From Romanomermis culicivorax (lineage: Eukaryota; Nematoda; Enoplea; Mermithida; Mermithidae): a DNA stretch of 64,000 bases. Within the stretch, counting starts at the first letter, position 1. Every line of letters begins with the position of its first letter. Positions 1 to 10,059 of the stretch are shown here, piece by piece. Position numbers and translations under genes: made by a program. The notes beneath the pieces were generated by a model that saw only the letters and a list, made by a program, of their open reading frames with translations, did not search any database and had not been told where the DNA came from. The DNA is taken from positions 121,312 to 185,311 of the forward strand of contig CAWUHX010000427.1 in assembly GCA_963922205.1 (NCBI GenBank), read 5' to 3'.

Positions 1-21
1 GAAATGGACAGGTGAGTCCAA

Positions 22-1236
22 CAAGATTGTCATACCTAGATCCATGGTTACTACCATTATCCAGGCTCATCACGATGACATCTTGGCTGGAAACTTTGGT
101 GCTAAATGTGCCACATGGCTCATAGCTTGCAGGTACTAATGGCCATCCCTCAGTCTGGACGTCAAGTCCTTTTGTCAGCAATGTGATCTTTGCCAATGGA
201 ATAAGCCTGCCCCACAAAAGACTGGAGCAGCCCTGAAACCTATCAAAATTGCGGGTCTGTTTCACCCTGTAGGAGTTGACTGCATGGGACTCATGACCAC
301 TAGTGAGGCTGGCAACCATTTCATTGTAGTCTTCATGGACTACTTTAGGAAATGGGTCCAGGCATTAGTTACTCTGGATATCACTGCCCAAACCATAGCC
401 CAACTTTTTGTCACACCAGTTATCTGTCAGCACAGGGCGCCGCAGATTCTACAGTCTGATCATAGCACTGATTCCACATCAAAACTGATGGCTGAAATCA
501 CTGCTATCTGTTAAACTAAGAGATCCACTCCACTGCTTATCATCGGATGACAAATGGTGAAGTGGAAAGAGCTAATAAAATGCTAGCTACACAGCTACGT
601 ATGTTTGTCCATCAAGGTCATACAGATTGGGACGAAAACCTGCCATATTCTGTGTTTGCCGTCAACATTAGCATGAATGAGTCCACAGGGTATTCACCTT
701 TAAAACTCATATATGGTCACACACCCATGGTACCTGTTGATGGCCCGCTCTCATTCAACCCTCGGGCACATATCATTGATGTGTCCACATATGATATGGA
801 GGTCAAATGCCATTTCACAAATGCTTTGACCTTGATCCAGAGTCAGATTGAGAAATCACAGGCAGCTTACGCTCAGTCATACGAGTGCATGGCAGGACAT
901 ATCTCATACAAAGTAGGGGATCAAGTGCTCAGACTGCACACTTCTAGCAGACGTGGTCTCACCCCTAAACCGATGCCCATTCATGATGGGCCCTATCTTG
1001 TCAGGAATGTGACATATCCTAATGTCACCATTCACCTTGAGACAGATCAAGAAGATACTGTGCATATCAATCAGCTTGGACACTACCTGTCACCTGATCT
1101 GCCCAGTGAAGCAGAGGAGTTACCTTCCTCTTCACAAGTTGTAGAGTCGGCACACTTGTTGATTCGATCAACAAGTCCGGATTTTATGCCCAATCTAATT
1201 GACCCACATCTTGATGCAGAGGTCTCCAACCCATAA
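22..1236 (+). pseudogene. Ty3/gypsy integrase fragment, decayed
   Basis: This is the 3' end of a Ty3/gypsy pol gene. In order it shows an HHCC zinc-binding region (HHDD near 70, CQQCDLC near 175-195), the integrase core with the first catalytic Asp in GVDCMG (about 270), the second in LQSDHS (about 450), the Glu in GEVERAN (about 560), and a C-terminal tail to the stop at 1236. It is broken: there is an in-frame TAA at 137-139, another TAA at 512-514, and a frame change just after it. The element continues off the left edge, so gag, protease and RT are not visible. It is clearly different from the gypsy element at 35221-50129. The family call is secure; the exact clade is not. Confidence 0.88.
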
Positions 1237-1362
1237 TCAAGACGCTCTTCTCTTCTTTGTCCCGGCTCACGGACAAGGACTTCCTTTTTCAAAGGATCAC
1301 TGTGCCCCTCATGGAATACCCATTTTTGACCCATGTCAGATCATTAGTGGAAAGAAGAGAAT

Positions 1363-2183
1363 GAGTAGCGACCAAAGCATCTAAACAAGGGTATAGCCTC
1401 ATACCACAGGTGCATCTTTGAGATAGCATGCATCTTGCCCCTAAATGTTTTTTTTCCTCTCATTATAGACCTCACCTCAATGGACCCTTGACCACCAGCT
1501 GTCACACCCCTCGGACAATCAACCAACATGAACATGCCGCATGAACCTCAACCACAACAAGGATGAGGACGCCCTTTTTCGAAGGACCGCCATGTCATGT
1601 GCCAACCAATTTTCACAAACTTCACATGATTTCCATCAGGTCCATATTTTATGTTTTTTGCCACTTTTTATTTGACAGTTACTTACTTTTATTTCATTTC
1701 ATTCATTATGTTTTGCATGCATTTTGTGTGTCATTTTCGTTTCATTTTTGTTGTTTTCCATTCAGCACAGAGGCTACAGTGTGACTCTTTAATCAGAATT
1801 TCGCCAAATAAGCTCTATGAGCTCATGGCCATAATTGGAGCATCACGTGCACTTCTCATCAGTAAAAACTAGCGATGTTTTTGCAATGCAAAATGACTAG
1901 TTAAGAAGTTCTCATTAAAGACATTCATATATTTACCATGGGAATGAAACTCGTTTCCAAGGCTGAACGTATTCGAACTGGAAAATGTATATGTGACCAT
2001 AGGCATATTCTGCACTGTTTTCCTCTCCAGGAGTTAGCTTGGGCGTCATAAGCTCTACCCAGGCCATATTGTAGACCTAGGAGGTCCTTAAAAGGGCCTG
2101 TTCTGTTAGTTTTGTGCTAACTCTTGGGTTCTCCCACTTGCATTCATTTTTGTCTTAGCTTTGTGTTCACCACCGTCAAATTT
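1363..2183 (+). repeat. Probable 3' LTR, left part (copy A of the 789-bp duplication)
   Basis: A purine-rich stretch at about 1347-1366 follows the integrase fragment and could be the polypurine tract, so an LTR probably begins near 1363. From 1395 to 2183 the sequence is nearly repeated at 5354-6143. A TTAAAAGGGCCTG block near 2087-2100 looks like a core promoter followed by an R region. The LTR is interrupted at 2183 by the A-tail of the minus-strand LINE. The outer boundaries are inferred. Confidence 0.55.
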
Positions 2184-5100
2184 TTTTTTCCTTTTTTTCG
2201 ATATTGCTTTAATTGGGAATAATTACATACAATAGGACATAAAGTATTTAGTACACATGCAAAGGAAAAAGAAAAACATATTCATAGTACTACTTACCCT
2301 TGAGGCTAGGGGTGGCTCTATGGCCGTTTTGATTTGTTGAGTTGATTTTCATTTTTATGACATCATGAGTTCCTGGATAGATTTTTTTGCTTCATAGGCA
2401 TGACGATCCAAAAGCTTTAGGAAGCAGCTGAGGTCATTTTTAAAGTGTTTAAAAGATAATTGCTTTGTTGTATTTGCAACTTTGTATATGTGAAATTTTG
2501 TAAAGATTATCAGAATATTTATGATGTTTGACATTATATTTTTTTCTGCCAGTTTGATTCCCAAGATTATGTCATTTTTTCGAATCTGAAATTTGGTTCT
2601 ACAGACTTTCTTACAGCATGTTCTACATCATTCCAAAATATTTTTACTACAGGACATTCTACAAATATGTGTAGTATATCTGCTTTTTGGTCACAGTGTT
2701 GGCCTTTGTCCGATACCTGTATTTTATATTTCGTAAGCAGGTAAGGGGTAATCAGAATGTTGTGGAGAATTTTAAACTGGAATTGCTTATATTTGTTGCC
2801 AACTTTGAGTGTGCTCAGAATTTTCCAAGATTCGTCAAATTCTCTTCCTGCTGAGAGTTGTAGTTTCTTTTCCCAAGCTATTTCGCCTTTTGGGATATTT
2901 TGTTTTGCTTCAATCATGTGTTTTTTTGCTTTATCTAGGTCATTAATGTTGAAGGATTGTATGTTGTATTCAAATTCACTCCATAATGTCTGATATCTGC
3001 TTAGAAACTGTTTCCATTGTTTAGGTATGGCAAAAATTACTTTAGCATAGTCCATCCAGCTAATTTTGACTCCTTCATTCTTTAATTTCTCATATATTTT
3101 GATGGACCATCCATCTTCCAACCAATAATATAAGTAGTTAAATTTCGTTCCTTGTATATTCGGTAAGAAGATGGATTTCTTGTCTATTAACACGCATCTG
3201 TTGTTGTTTATTCTTTGTGGAATTACTTCAGCAGGTGAAGTAATCTCGAGCGTATTGCTAATAGGAATGTTTTGAAGAGTGTCAAGTACCTCAGTGTAGA
3301 AGGGTGACAGGTATATTTTCAATTTGCTTGTGGAGAAATTCAACTGAATCAGTTCTGCCAATCCTCCCACCTTTGCCAACTCACATGTTCCTAACCTACT
3401 CCACTTACCAGGATGATTTACTAGCCCCTTGATCCATTTTGATTTGAGAGCTGTGACAGAAATTTGCACATCTGGCATCTTTATACCACCATTTTCATAG
3501 CTCTGTATCATTACTGCGGATTTTATTTTTGGTTTCGATCCATTCCACGTGAAGTTCTGCTGCATTTTTTTCAGTTCTCTCACAATTTCCTTACTCACTG
3601 GCAGATTTATGAAATCGTAGTTTAATGTGGACATAATTAAGTAATTCCACACTGTGACTTTTCCACAGAATGTTAATCCTCGGGTCTTCCATATTTCACA
3701 TTTTCTCTGACATTTCGTGATTTTTTCACCAAAATTTTTCATGTTCATGAGCTCATCATTGTAGGAGAAGTGTATACCCAATATTTTTAGCACATCTTTG
3801 ACAGGGCATTTACATAAAGTTGTTTCTCTGCTGTGATTGTCTCCTAATCCCAATACTTGTGTCTTGTCCCAGCAAATTCATTCAATATTGAGATAGCATT
3901 TTCCATGTCTTTTCCATCTTCAACTAGAATTGTAGTGTCATCAGCATACATCGAAACTTTATGATTTTCACCTTTAATTTCCAACCCTTTATATTCTTTA
4001 GATTCATGTAGATTTATAGCTAAAAGTTCCATTGCACATATGAAGATGTACAGTGAGAGAGGACATCCTTGACAGACACCTCTTTGCAGTTTGAATCACT
4101 TGGTTGAGAAACCTGCATTTTGTACTACTGCTTCAGCTCCATTATATAGTGTATTTATCCAATTGCAGAGTTTCTGGCCGAAATTGAATTTCCTCAATGA
4201 ATTAATCATGAAGTTCCAATCTAATGAATCAAATGCTTTTTCTATATCAAGAGATACCAGATAGCCCGCTTTTCCTGTTTTTTACAGTGGTCAATGATAT
4301 CCAGTATGTACCTTATATTTTCACCAATATATCTGCCTGGCATGAAACCTTTTTGATCTTCATGTATGACTTTGGCTAATGTCTTTTTTAGTCTAATTGC
4401 CACTGCTTTTGCTAGAATTTTATAGTCCACATTCAACAGAGATATTGGACGCCAGTTGGCCACATCACCTAGGTCTTTCCCAGGTTTCGGAATTAGTGTT
4501 ATTACACTTCTCCTCTAGGAATCACCCAAAACTCCATTTTCAAGACCGTAGTTTAAGGATTTCATTAAAGGCACTCTTACCAACTCCCAATATGTTTTAT
4601 AGAATTCTACTGTAATGCCATCATCTCCAGGAGATTTGCCATTTTTCATGCTTTGAACCACTTCATGATACTCTACAGTACTTATGTCTCTTTCGACATA
4701 TTCTTTGGTCTCATTTGTTATCTGCTCGTATTTATGTTTTGCTTTTTTTTTTGAAAAATTCTCCTGAACAACTTGGGCAATATTTCTTTTTTGATACAGT
4801 TTACTGTAGAAACCATGTAGTCTATTCATTATTTCTAGAGGAACTGTCGTAAGGTTTCCTTGTGCATCTTGTAAACTACTTATGTGTTTTTTATTGTAGT
4901 TTCTTTTCTCCATGTTCAAAAAATATTTGTTTGGCTTTTCTCCTTTTAGATTCCACCTTAGTTTTGTTTTTTCCATTGAAAAAGCTATTTTCCTCTCTGT
5001 ATTTTCATTGAGTTCTGCATTAACAACGTTATATCTTTCTTGATTTCCTCCAACCTCTAAATTATCTATTTGGCTCTGTAGTGACTGTAATTCTGTTCTC

Positions 5101-5353
5101 AGAGCAATTTTTTGGTTCTTTCTCTTTTTTGAGATTTCCTTGCAGTATATTATAGTTTTTTTTTCATCTTGTATTTAACATATTCCCATGTATTCACTGG
5201 ATTACTTCCCAAACTTTTGCAGTCCGCAAGTGCTTCTTTTATTATTTCTTCCAGCAGTTGGTTGTAATTTTGGTCATCTTTTAGAGTGTTATTGAATTGC
5301 CAGAAACCCGGACCTCTTTTCCTGTAAAGATTTCCTACTAGCTGACACATGAC
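2184..5353 (-). mobile_element. L1/Tx1-like LINE, 5'-truncated
   Basis: This is a minus-strand non-LTR retrotransposon. Its A-rich tail appears as a T run at 2184-2199 and its 5' end is truncated at about 5353, just downstream of the endonuclease domain. It is flanked on both sides by the same 789/790-bp sequence, in the position of a target-site duplication. It contains a 3' UTR of about 370 bases (2190-2566) and the decayed ORF2 listed separately. It does not encode a working enzyme. Confidence 0.85.
2567..5345 (-). pseudogene. LINE ORF2 remnant (RT and C-terminal domain)
   Basis: Reading 5' to 3' on the minus strand, it begins in the endonuclease-RT linker (GPGFWQFNNTL near 5315). It then shows an RT palm entry (NGKSPGDDGI near 4640), WRPISLLNVDYK near 4450, and the catalytic block MYADDTTIL at about 3937-3951. 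A long C-terminal region follows, ending with a Cys/His motif (CDQKADILHIFVECP near 2680). The frame breaks near 5155 (an A-run), 4515, 4265, 4095 and 3850. The longest open piece is 2567-3853. This arrangement matches the L1/Tx1 group of LINEs. The copy is dead. Confidence 0.88.
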
Positions 5354-6143
5354 AGCCTCATACCACAGGTGCATCTTTGAGATAGCATGCATCTTGCCCC
5401 TAAAATTTTTGTTTTCCTCTCATTATAGACCTCACCTCAATGGACCCTTGACCACCAGCTGTCGCACCCCTCGGACAATCAACCAACATGAACATGCCGC
5501 ATAAAGCTCTACCACAACAAGGATGAGGACGCCCTTTTTGGAAGGACAGCCATGTCACGTGCCAACCAATTTTCACAAACCTCACATGATTTCCATCATG
5601 TTCATATTTTATGTTTTTCGCCACTTTTTATTTGACAGTTACTTACTTTTATTTCATTTCATTCATTATGTTTTACATGTATTTTGTGTGTCATTTTTGT
5701 TGCATTTTTGTTGTTTTCCATTCAGCACGTAGGCTACAGTGTGACTCTTTAATCAGAATTTCGCCAAATAAGCTCTATGAGCTCATGGCCATAATTGGAG
5801 CATCACGTGCACTTCTCATCAGTAAAAACTAGCCATGTTTTTGCAATGCAAAATGACTAGTTAAGAAGTTCTCATTAAAGACATTCATATATTTCCCATG
5901 GGAATGAAACTCGTTCCCAACGCTGAACGTATTTGAACTGGAAAATGTCTATGTGACCATAGGCATATTCTGCACTGTTTTCCTCTGCAGGAGTTAGCTT
6001 GGGCGTCATAAGCTCCACCCAGGCCATACTGTAGGCCTAGGAGGTCCTTAAAAGGGCCTGTTCTGTTAGTTTTGTGCTCACTCTTGGGTTCTCCCACTTG
6101 CATTCATTTTTGTATTAGCTTTGCATTCATTGCCGTCAAATTT
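5354..6143 (+). repeat. Copy B of the 789-bp duplication flanking the LINE
   Basis: This is nearly the same sequence as 1395-2183, in the same orientation, with scattered substitutions (a few percent by eye). It starts exactly where the LINE 5' end stops. Unlike copy A it continues past the CAAATTT junction into further sequence (6144 onward). That is what one expects if an LTR was split by the LINE and the segment between the two nicks was duplicated. Confidence 0.85.
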
Positions 6144-7403
6144 GCATATTTTTGTTATATTGTGTAGCATCCGCCCCCCTACAGTACTCCAATACAGTTG
6201 AATATCGTTTACAACCCCCTGCGTCCATCGCCCACACTCATATGAATACACCTGTCGCCCACAGCATGCCCAGTCACCACGGTACCCCCATTTGTTGAAT
6301 ACTAGAGGGTCTCCATTCCTGACCTCCTGAGTTAACCCATCGCAGAACTGAGTGGACCTTTTCCCCTGTTCACCGATTGCTATCAGAAGCCACCAGGTAC
6401 CCGTCACCCTTCTTGTCGAATCGTAGTTTGAGAAGCAGGACTAGGTAAGTCTTCTCAGGGGATTATTATTGTTGAGGGTGTATTCTGGGGAACCGTTTTC
6501 TTAAGTCCGTTTTCCCTTGAGTCTCCCCTCAGTTAGAAGGGCGCTTGTTCTCCTTGAGTTAGGGCTGGAAAGGGGATTTTGGTTTACAATCAGGTCCTCT
6601 ATATCAGGTCATTCCTCGAGTGACCTTGTCTATCTTTCATACTGAATGGGACAAGGGATTGCCACCCCTGACCTGGCGTAGTTGTCCATTACTTAACAGT
6701 AGAACCCCAGGACAGCACCAGAGTACCCTTTAGGCCTTCCTTAAGCCAGTACTAGCAGGGTCAGGTTCCCGAAACAAAAAATAAGTGAGCCACCCAACAG
6801 AGTCACAGCATGTCACTCACAGTGACATGGCCGTATTTTCCTATCAATATGGCATGGATTCTTCCATCAATGTGATTGGCCACATTTCATTTAATGTGAC
6901 ATGGCCCCCCATTTCGTTTAATGTGACAGTATGCTCATTAGAATTTCTTTACAGTTTAGTCATATTCATAATAAGAATAATTAATTAGTAAGGTGTGTTT
7001 CATTATAATGGTTTCTCTCCAAATGTATTCTATAGCAGAAAAGTAGATTTTACAATATAGTAGAAGGAGAGTTTTGATAAATAAAAGTTAAAGGTTGGTT
7101 GCTTGCACTGCACTTCAGCAGCACGGAATACGACTTGAAAAAAATAAAATATTGGGAACCGGGGAAGCAGAACGGCTACCTTGTGTACACTGCACATGCG
7201 CTTTCAATAAACACGTCCTCCAGGCAGCATAAAAAAGGTGTTCAGAGTATGAAAATATTCTAAAAATGATTTCCCGAAGACAATAGGTTAAGTCAGAACA
7301 CCGATCATGGTTGTAAGTTCGTTGTAGTGCAAATGAGGAAAAAAAGTGCACTAATAATGAAATCATAATGGGGTGTCCCCATTAAAGCGAAGTGACACAT
7401 AAT
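6144..7403. other. No gene; probable remainder of the split LTR, then unique sequence
   Basis: The first 600 bases or so are C/T-rich and continue directly from copy B, so they may be the R-U5 part of the same LTR. A possible CA end lies near 6772. From 6785 to 6950 short GTGACATGGCC-like words recur. Nothing coding is convincing on either strand. Confidence 0.4.
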
Positions 7404-7574
7404 GGGTAAATGCGTTGCCATCATAACCATCGCCAAACACTGTTCGAAAAATAATGCTCGACCGGGATTCGAACCCAGGTCTCTGTGACTATAGTGCAGT
7501 GTTCTTCCGATTGAACTACCGAGCCAGTGTTGCGATAGTTATGAAGGGGTGATGTACGGCCGTGTGACACGTGA
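7404..7574 (-). repeat. tRNA-headed repeat, copy 1 (SINE-like)
   Basis: This 171-bp unit recurs at 7671-7843 with a few differences, separated by about 97 bp of unrelated sequence. It contains a tRNA-like head on the minus strand (7455-7525), and the unit ends with a CGTGTGACACGTGACA motif. A tRNA head plus a non-tRNA body suggests a SINE or a tRNA-derived tandem repeat. No poly(A) or LINE-like tail is seen. Confidence 0.6.
7455..7525 (-). other. tRNA-like sequence, copy 1
   Basis: On the minus strand there is a D-arm (GTTC/GAAC), an intact T-arm with loop TTCGAAT, and an acceptor that pairs except at the first base. The anticodon stem has two mismatches (CTGCA against CACAG), with a loop that would give AUA. 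The A and B boxes look usable, but folding as a working tRNA is doubtful. It is most likely a tRNA-derived repeat head. Confidence 0.55.
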
Positions 7575-7670
7575 CATTCCCCCCTTGAAAGAAGGACGAC
7601 CTCGTCCATTGAAGATGCACGTTCTGCGGCCCACCAATGTGGGACCAATCCAAGCCTCGCCATGACATGT

Positions 7671-7843
7671 AGGTAAATGCGTTGCCATCGTAACCATCGC
7701 CAAACACTGTTCGAAAAATAATGCTCGACCGGGATTCGAACCCGGGTCTCTGTGACTATAGTGCAGTGTTCTTCCGATTGAACTACCAAGCCAGTGTTGC
7801 GATAGTTACGAAGGGGTGATGTATGGCCGTGTGACACGTGACA
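7671..7843 (-). repeat. tRNA-headed repeat, copy 2
   Basis: This is the second copy of the unit at 7404-7574, in the same orientation, with about ten differences by eye. The T-stem here has CCCGG/CCGGG pairing, where copy 1 has a G-T pair. It ends with the same CGTGTGACACGTGACA motif. Confidence 0.6.
7722..7792 (-). other. tRNA-like sequence, copy 2
   Basis: It has the same arms as copy 1. The T-arm is perfectly paired and the anticodon stem carries the same two mismatches. Mismatches shared by both copies show that they existed before the duplication, which argues for a repeat rather than two tRNA genes. Confidence 0.55.
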
Positions 7844-9840
7844 GAAGCTCAAACGAGCGAAACCCAAAAAGAACGAAAAGAGCGATTTTCAATGAGCAAA
7901 TTTGATTAATGGTATGCCGAGGTTGCCAAAAAAGGATAATTTCAGACAACTTTGAGAGTACATGTATCTGCGTTGCTGCGCACATCAGAGAATTCACATA
8001 CAAACCAAATTATCTAACGCATAGTGTTGTAATAAATATATGATACCTAAGTTTGATACATCAGTGTGTTTTAGTATAAAAATATCAATATCAAAAATGA
8101 ATATGATATCAAATACCAATATTAATCAGCCCGAATATCAAAAATCAGTTTTCGATGATTTTGCTGTGCCACTCGGATTCATTACAATGTATATTCATTC
8201 TTCACGTCTATTCATCATACTTACAAATAATATTCTCATACAAAATCATGTGATATTCTGGATAGTGAACTTAAAGAAAAACATGTAATAAAACAGAGAA
8301 AAGCGAGATAATATTAACATTGTATGGTTATAAGAGTAGAAAAAACAATGGTTAAATATGTCACGGACATCCGCTCATTTGATAGTACAGTATACCTTTA
8401 ATCTCGTGCAGTATGCTCGTTTGTATTTGTCCACTTTCATGTTCACGTCTTTTTGTAACTATTTATGTACTTGACAAACGACTCTAGCAAACAGAGTCGG
8501 CGTCCCACCAGAAGCCTCCTTCCTGCATCTCTACGGGAATGCATGCGCACTGGCTTCTTCTTGATTAAGAAAGGCCAGCGCCATCTATTTTTGGCCTTCA
8601 ACTCGACCTTCTTCTCCTGCAAGAAGCGTCGAAGATTACTGTAGTCGCCTCATCCTACCGTTCTCCAGAGCGACTGACACTCCTACTCCCACTACCACAA
8701 ATACCGAGTTTGTTCCACCAAACTCGTATTTCGATACTAGAGAAGGGAGAATCGTTCAGAAGCGCCCAATTACATCAACGTCTTTTGATATTAATAAAAA
8801 GAATCGAATTTGATTATTATTTGGTAAGCCTTCTCCATAAGCTACATAAGTGGGATTGGGTCCCCAACACATCTACTCCATGGTCGATTTACCCCTTCAG
8901 TCTTCGATTGGGGTTCTCCCTCCAGGAACTCCCCTTTAGGACTAGGTTTCCAGCTCTCCACAAGGCCCTTTCTAGGACTAGGATTGCTGACGTCGCTCTC
9001 TCATCATCCACGGGCCGTCACTCTAGGTGACAGGCTCTGTGACGTACAAGGTGGAGGTAATAAGTAGCGTTTACTACCTACAGTATCCGCGTAGAACCTT
9101 TTGGCCCTCATTCCTGAGAAACCGCTACTTCCTCTATTCCATCTCTTACACCACCCCACCTGACGTTACAAATGAAAAACAAAGGTAGAGAAAGAAAAAT
9201 AGAAAAGTTCCAGGAATAATTCACATTCAAGCCCAATTCAGAATTGAAAAATCCAAGGATTTTTGTCTCCGACAATCGGCAACGGTCGGCGACTGCACTT
9301 CTGAATTGGACTACAGGGAACAGCACATTTGGCGGTTTTTCAGAGTCGCCCTTTTAAGGAAATCCGTAAAAAGTAAGCCATCAACTCATGGACGACGACA
9401 ATCGATCGAATTCCCGGAACTGACTAAATATACGTTCGTAAAAAATAAAAATAATCATTTTCAACTTTTGATAAAAAATTTTCTTTTTAAAAAAAGGCTT
9501 TGCTATTTAGGGGTGAGGTCAGAGAAGCAGTCATATTAATTACAAGATTTCTTGCATCAATTCATATCATTAATTTTATAGCTGCAACAAGTCCACACGG
9601 TACAACCCGAAGGAAACGGAGGGCCCATACCGAGTCGCATGTTTCTGATAGAAAATTCCACGGTAAAAGCTTCGCATTAACGATTTTGATGGCGTAGCCA
9701 ATTTTCGTCACACATTTTATTAAAACAGTATTTATTACCCGGAAAGTGTGACTGAATCGACGAAAACGAAATATCCATGTTTGAAGTTTTATGTGACAAT
9801 TCCATGAATCTCTTACACAGTGGTAAAACAAAAAAGCTGT
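7844..9840. other. No gene recognised
   Basis: This stretch lies between the tRNA-headed repeats and the 3' end of the valyl-tRNA synthetase gene. It includes a more GC-rich block (about 8490-9080) with short inverted motifs, which could be an old solo LTR, but no terminal motif or second copy is visible in the window. Open frames are short and resemble nothing. Confidence 0.4.
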
Positions 9841-10059
9841 TCATCTACATTTGGCGACCAAATTGTAGAGGTCGTCCAATCGCTGAATTTCGGCCTTGAT
9901 ATCAGCAATTGTCTGCGTAAGTCGTCTTTCCTGTTCAACATGGACAGTTTTTTTGAAGCGAGTAAAATTTTTCAAGCGATTAGAATTAAATATGAATTCT
10001 TTCCGTTTTTTGTTCAATTGGCTTTCTAACATTTGAGCGGCCACATTCTTTTCCGCCGT
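9841..10059 (-). CDS. VARS: VARS exon 13 (C-terminal coiled coil, stop)
   Basis: The acceptor is TTTATTCCAG|ACGGCG. It encodes a charged coiled-coil arm ([20 protein letters not shown]), the tRNA-binding C-terminal helix pair of ValRS. The stop TGA is at 9843-9841. Confidence 0.9.
   Translation of the reverse strand, partial: TAEKNVAAQMLESQLNKKRKEFIFNSNRLKNFTRFKKTVHVEQERRLTQTIADIKAEIQRLDDLYNLVAKCR

Noticed and set aside
7455-7792. Two functional tRNA genes with anticodon AUA
   Set aside because: Both copies have the same two mismatches in the anticodon stem and a mismatched first acceptor pair, and they lie in a larger duplicated unit.
8490-9080. Solo LTR
   Set aside because: Composition is suggestive, but no TG...CA ends with a target duplication and no partner are visible.
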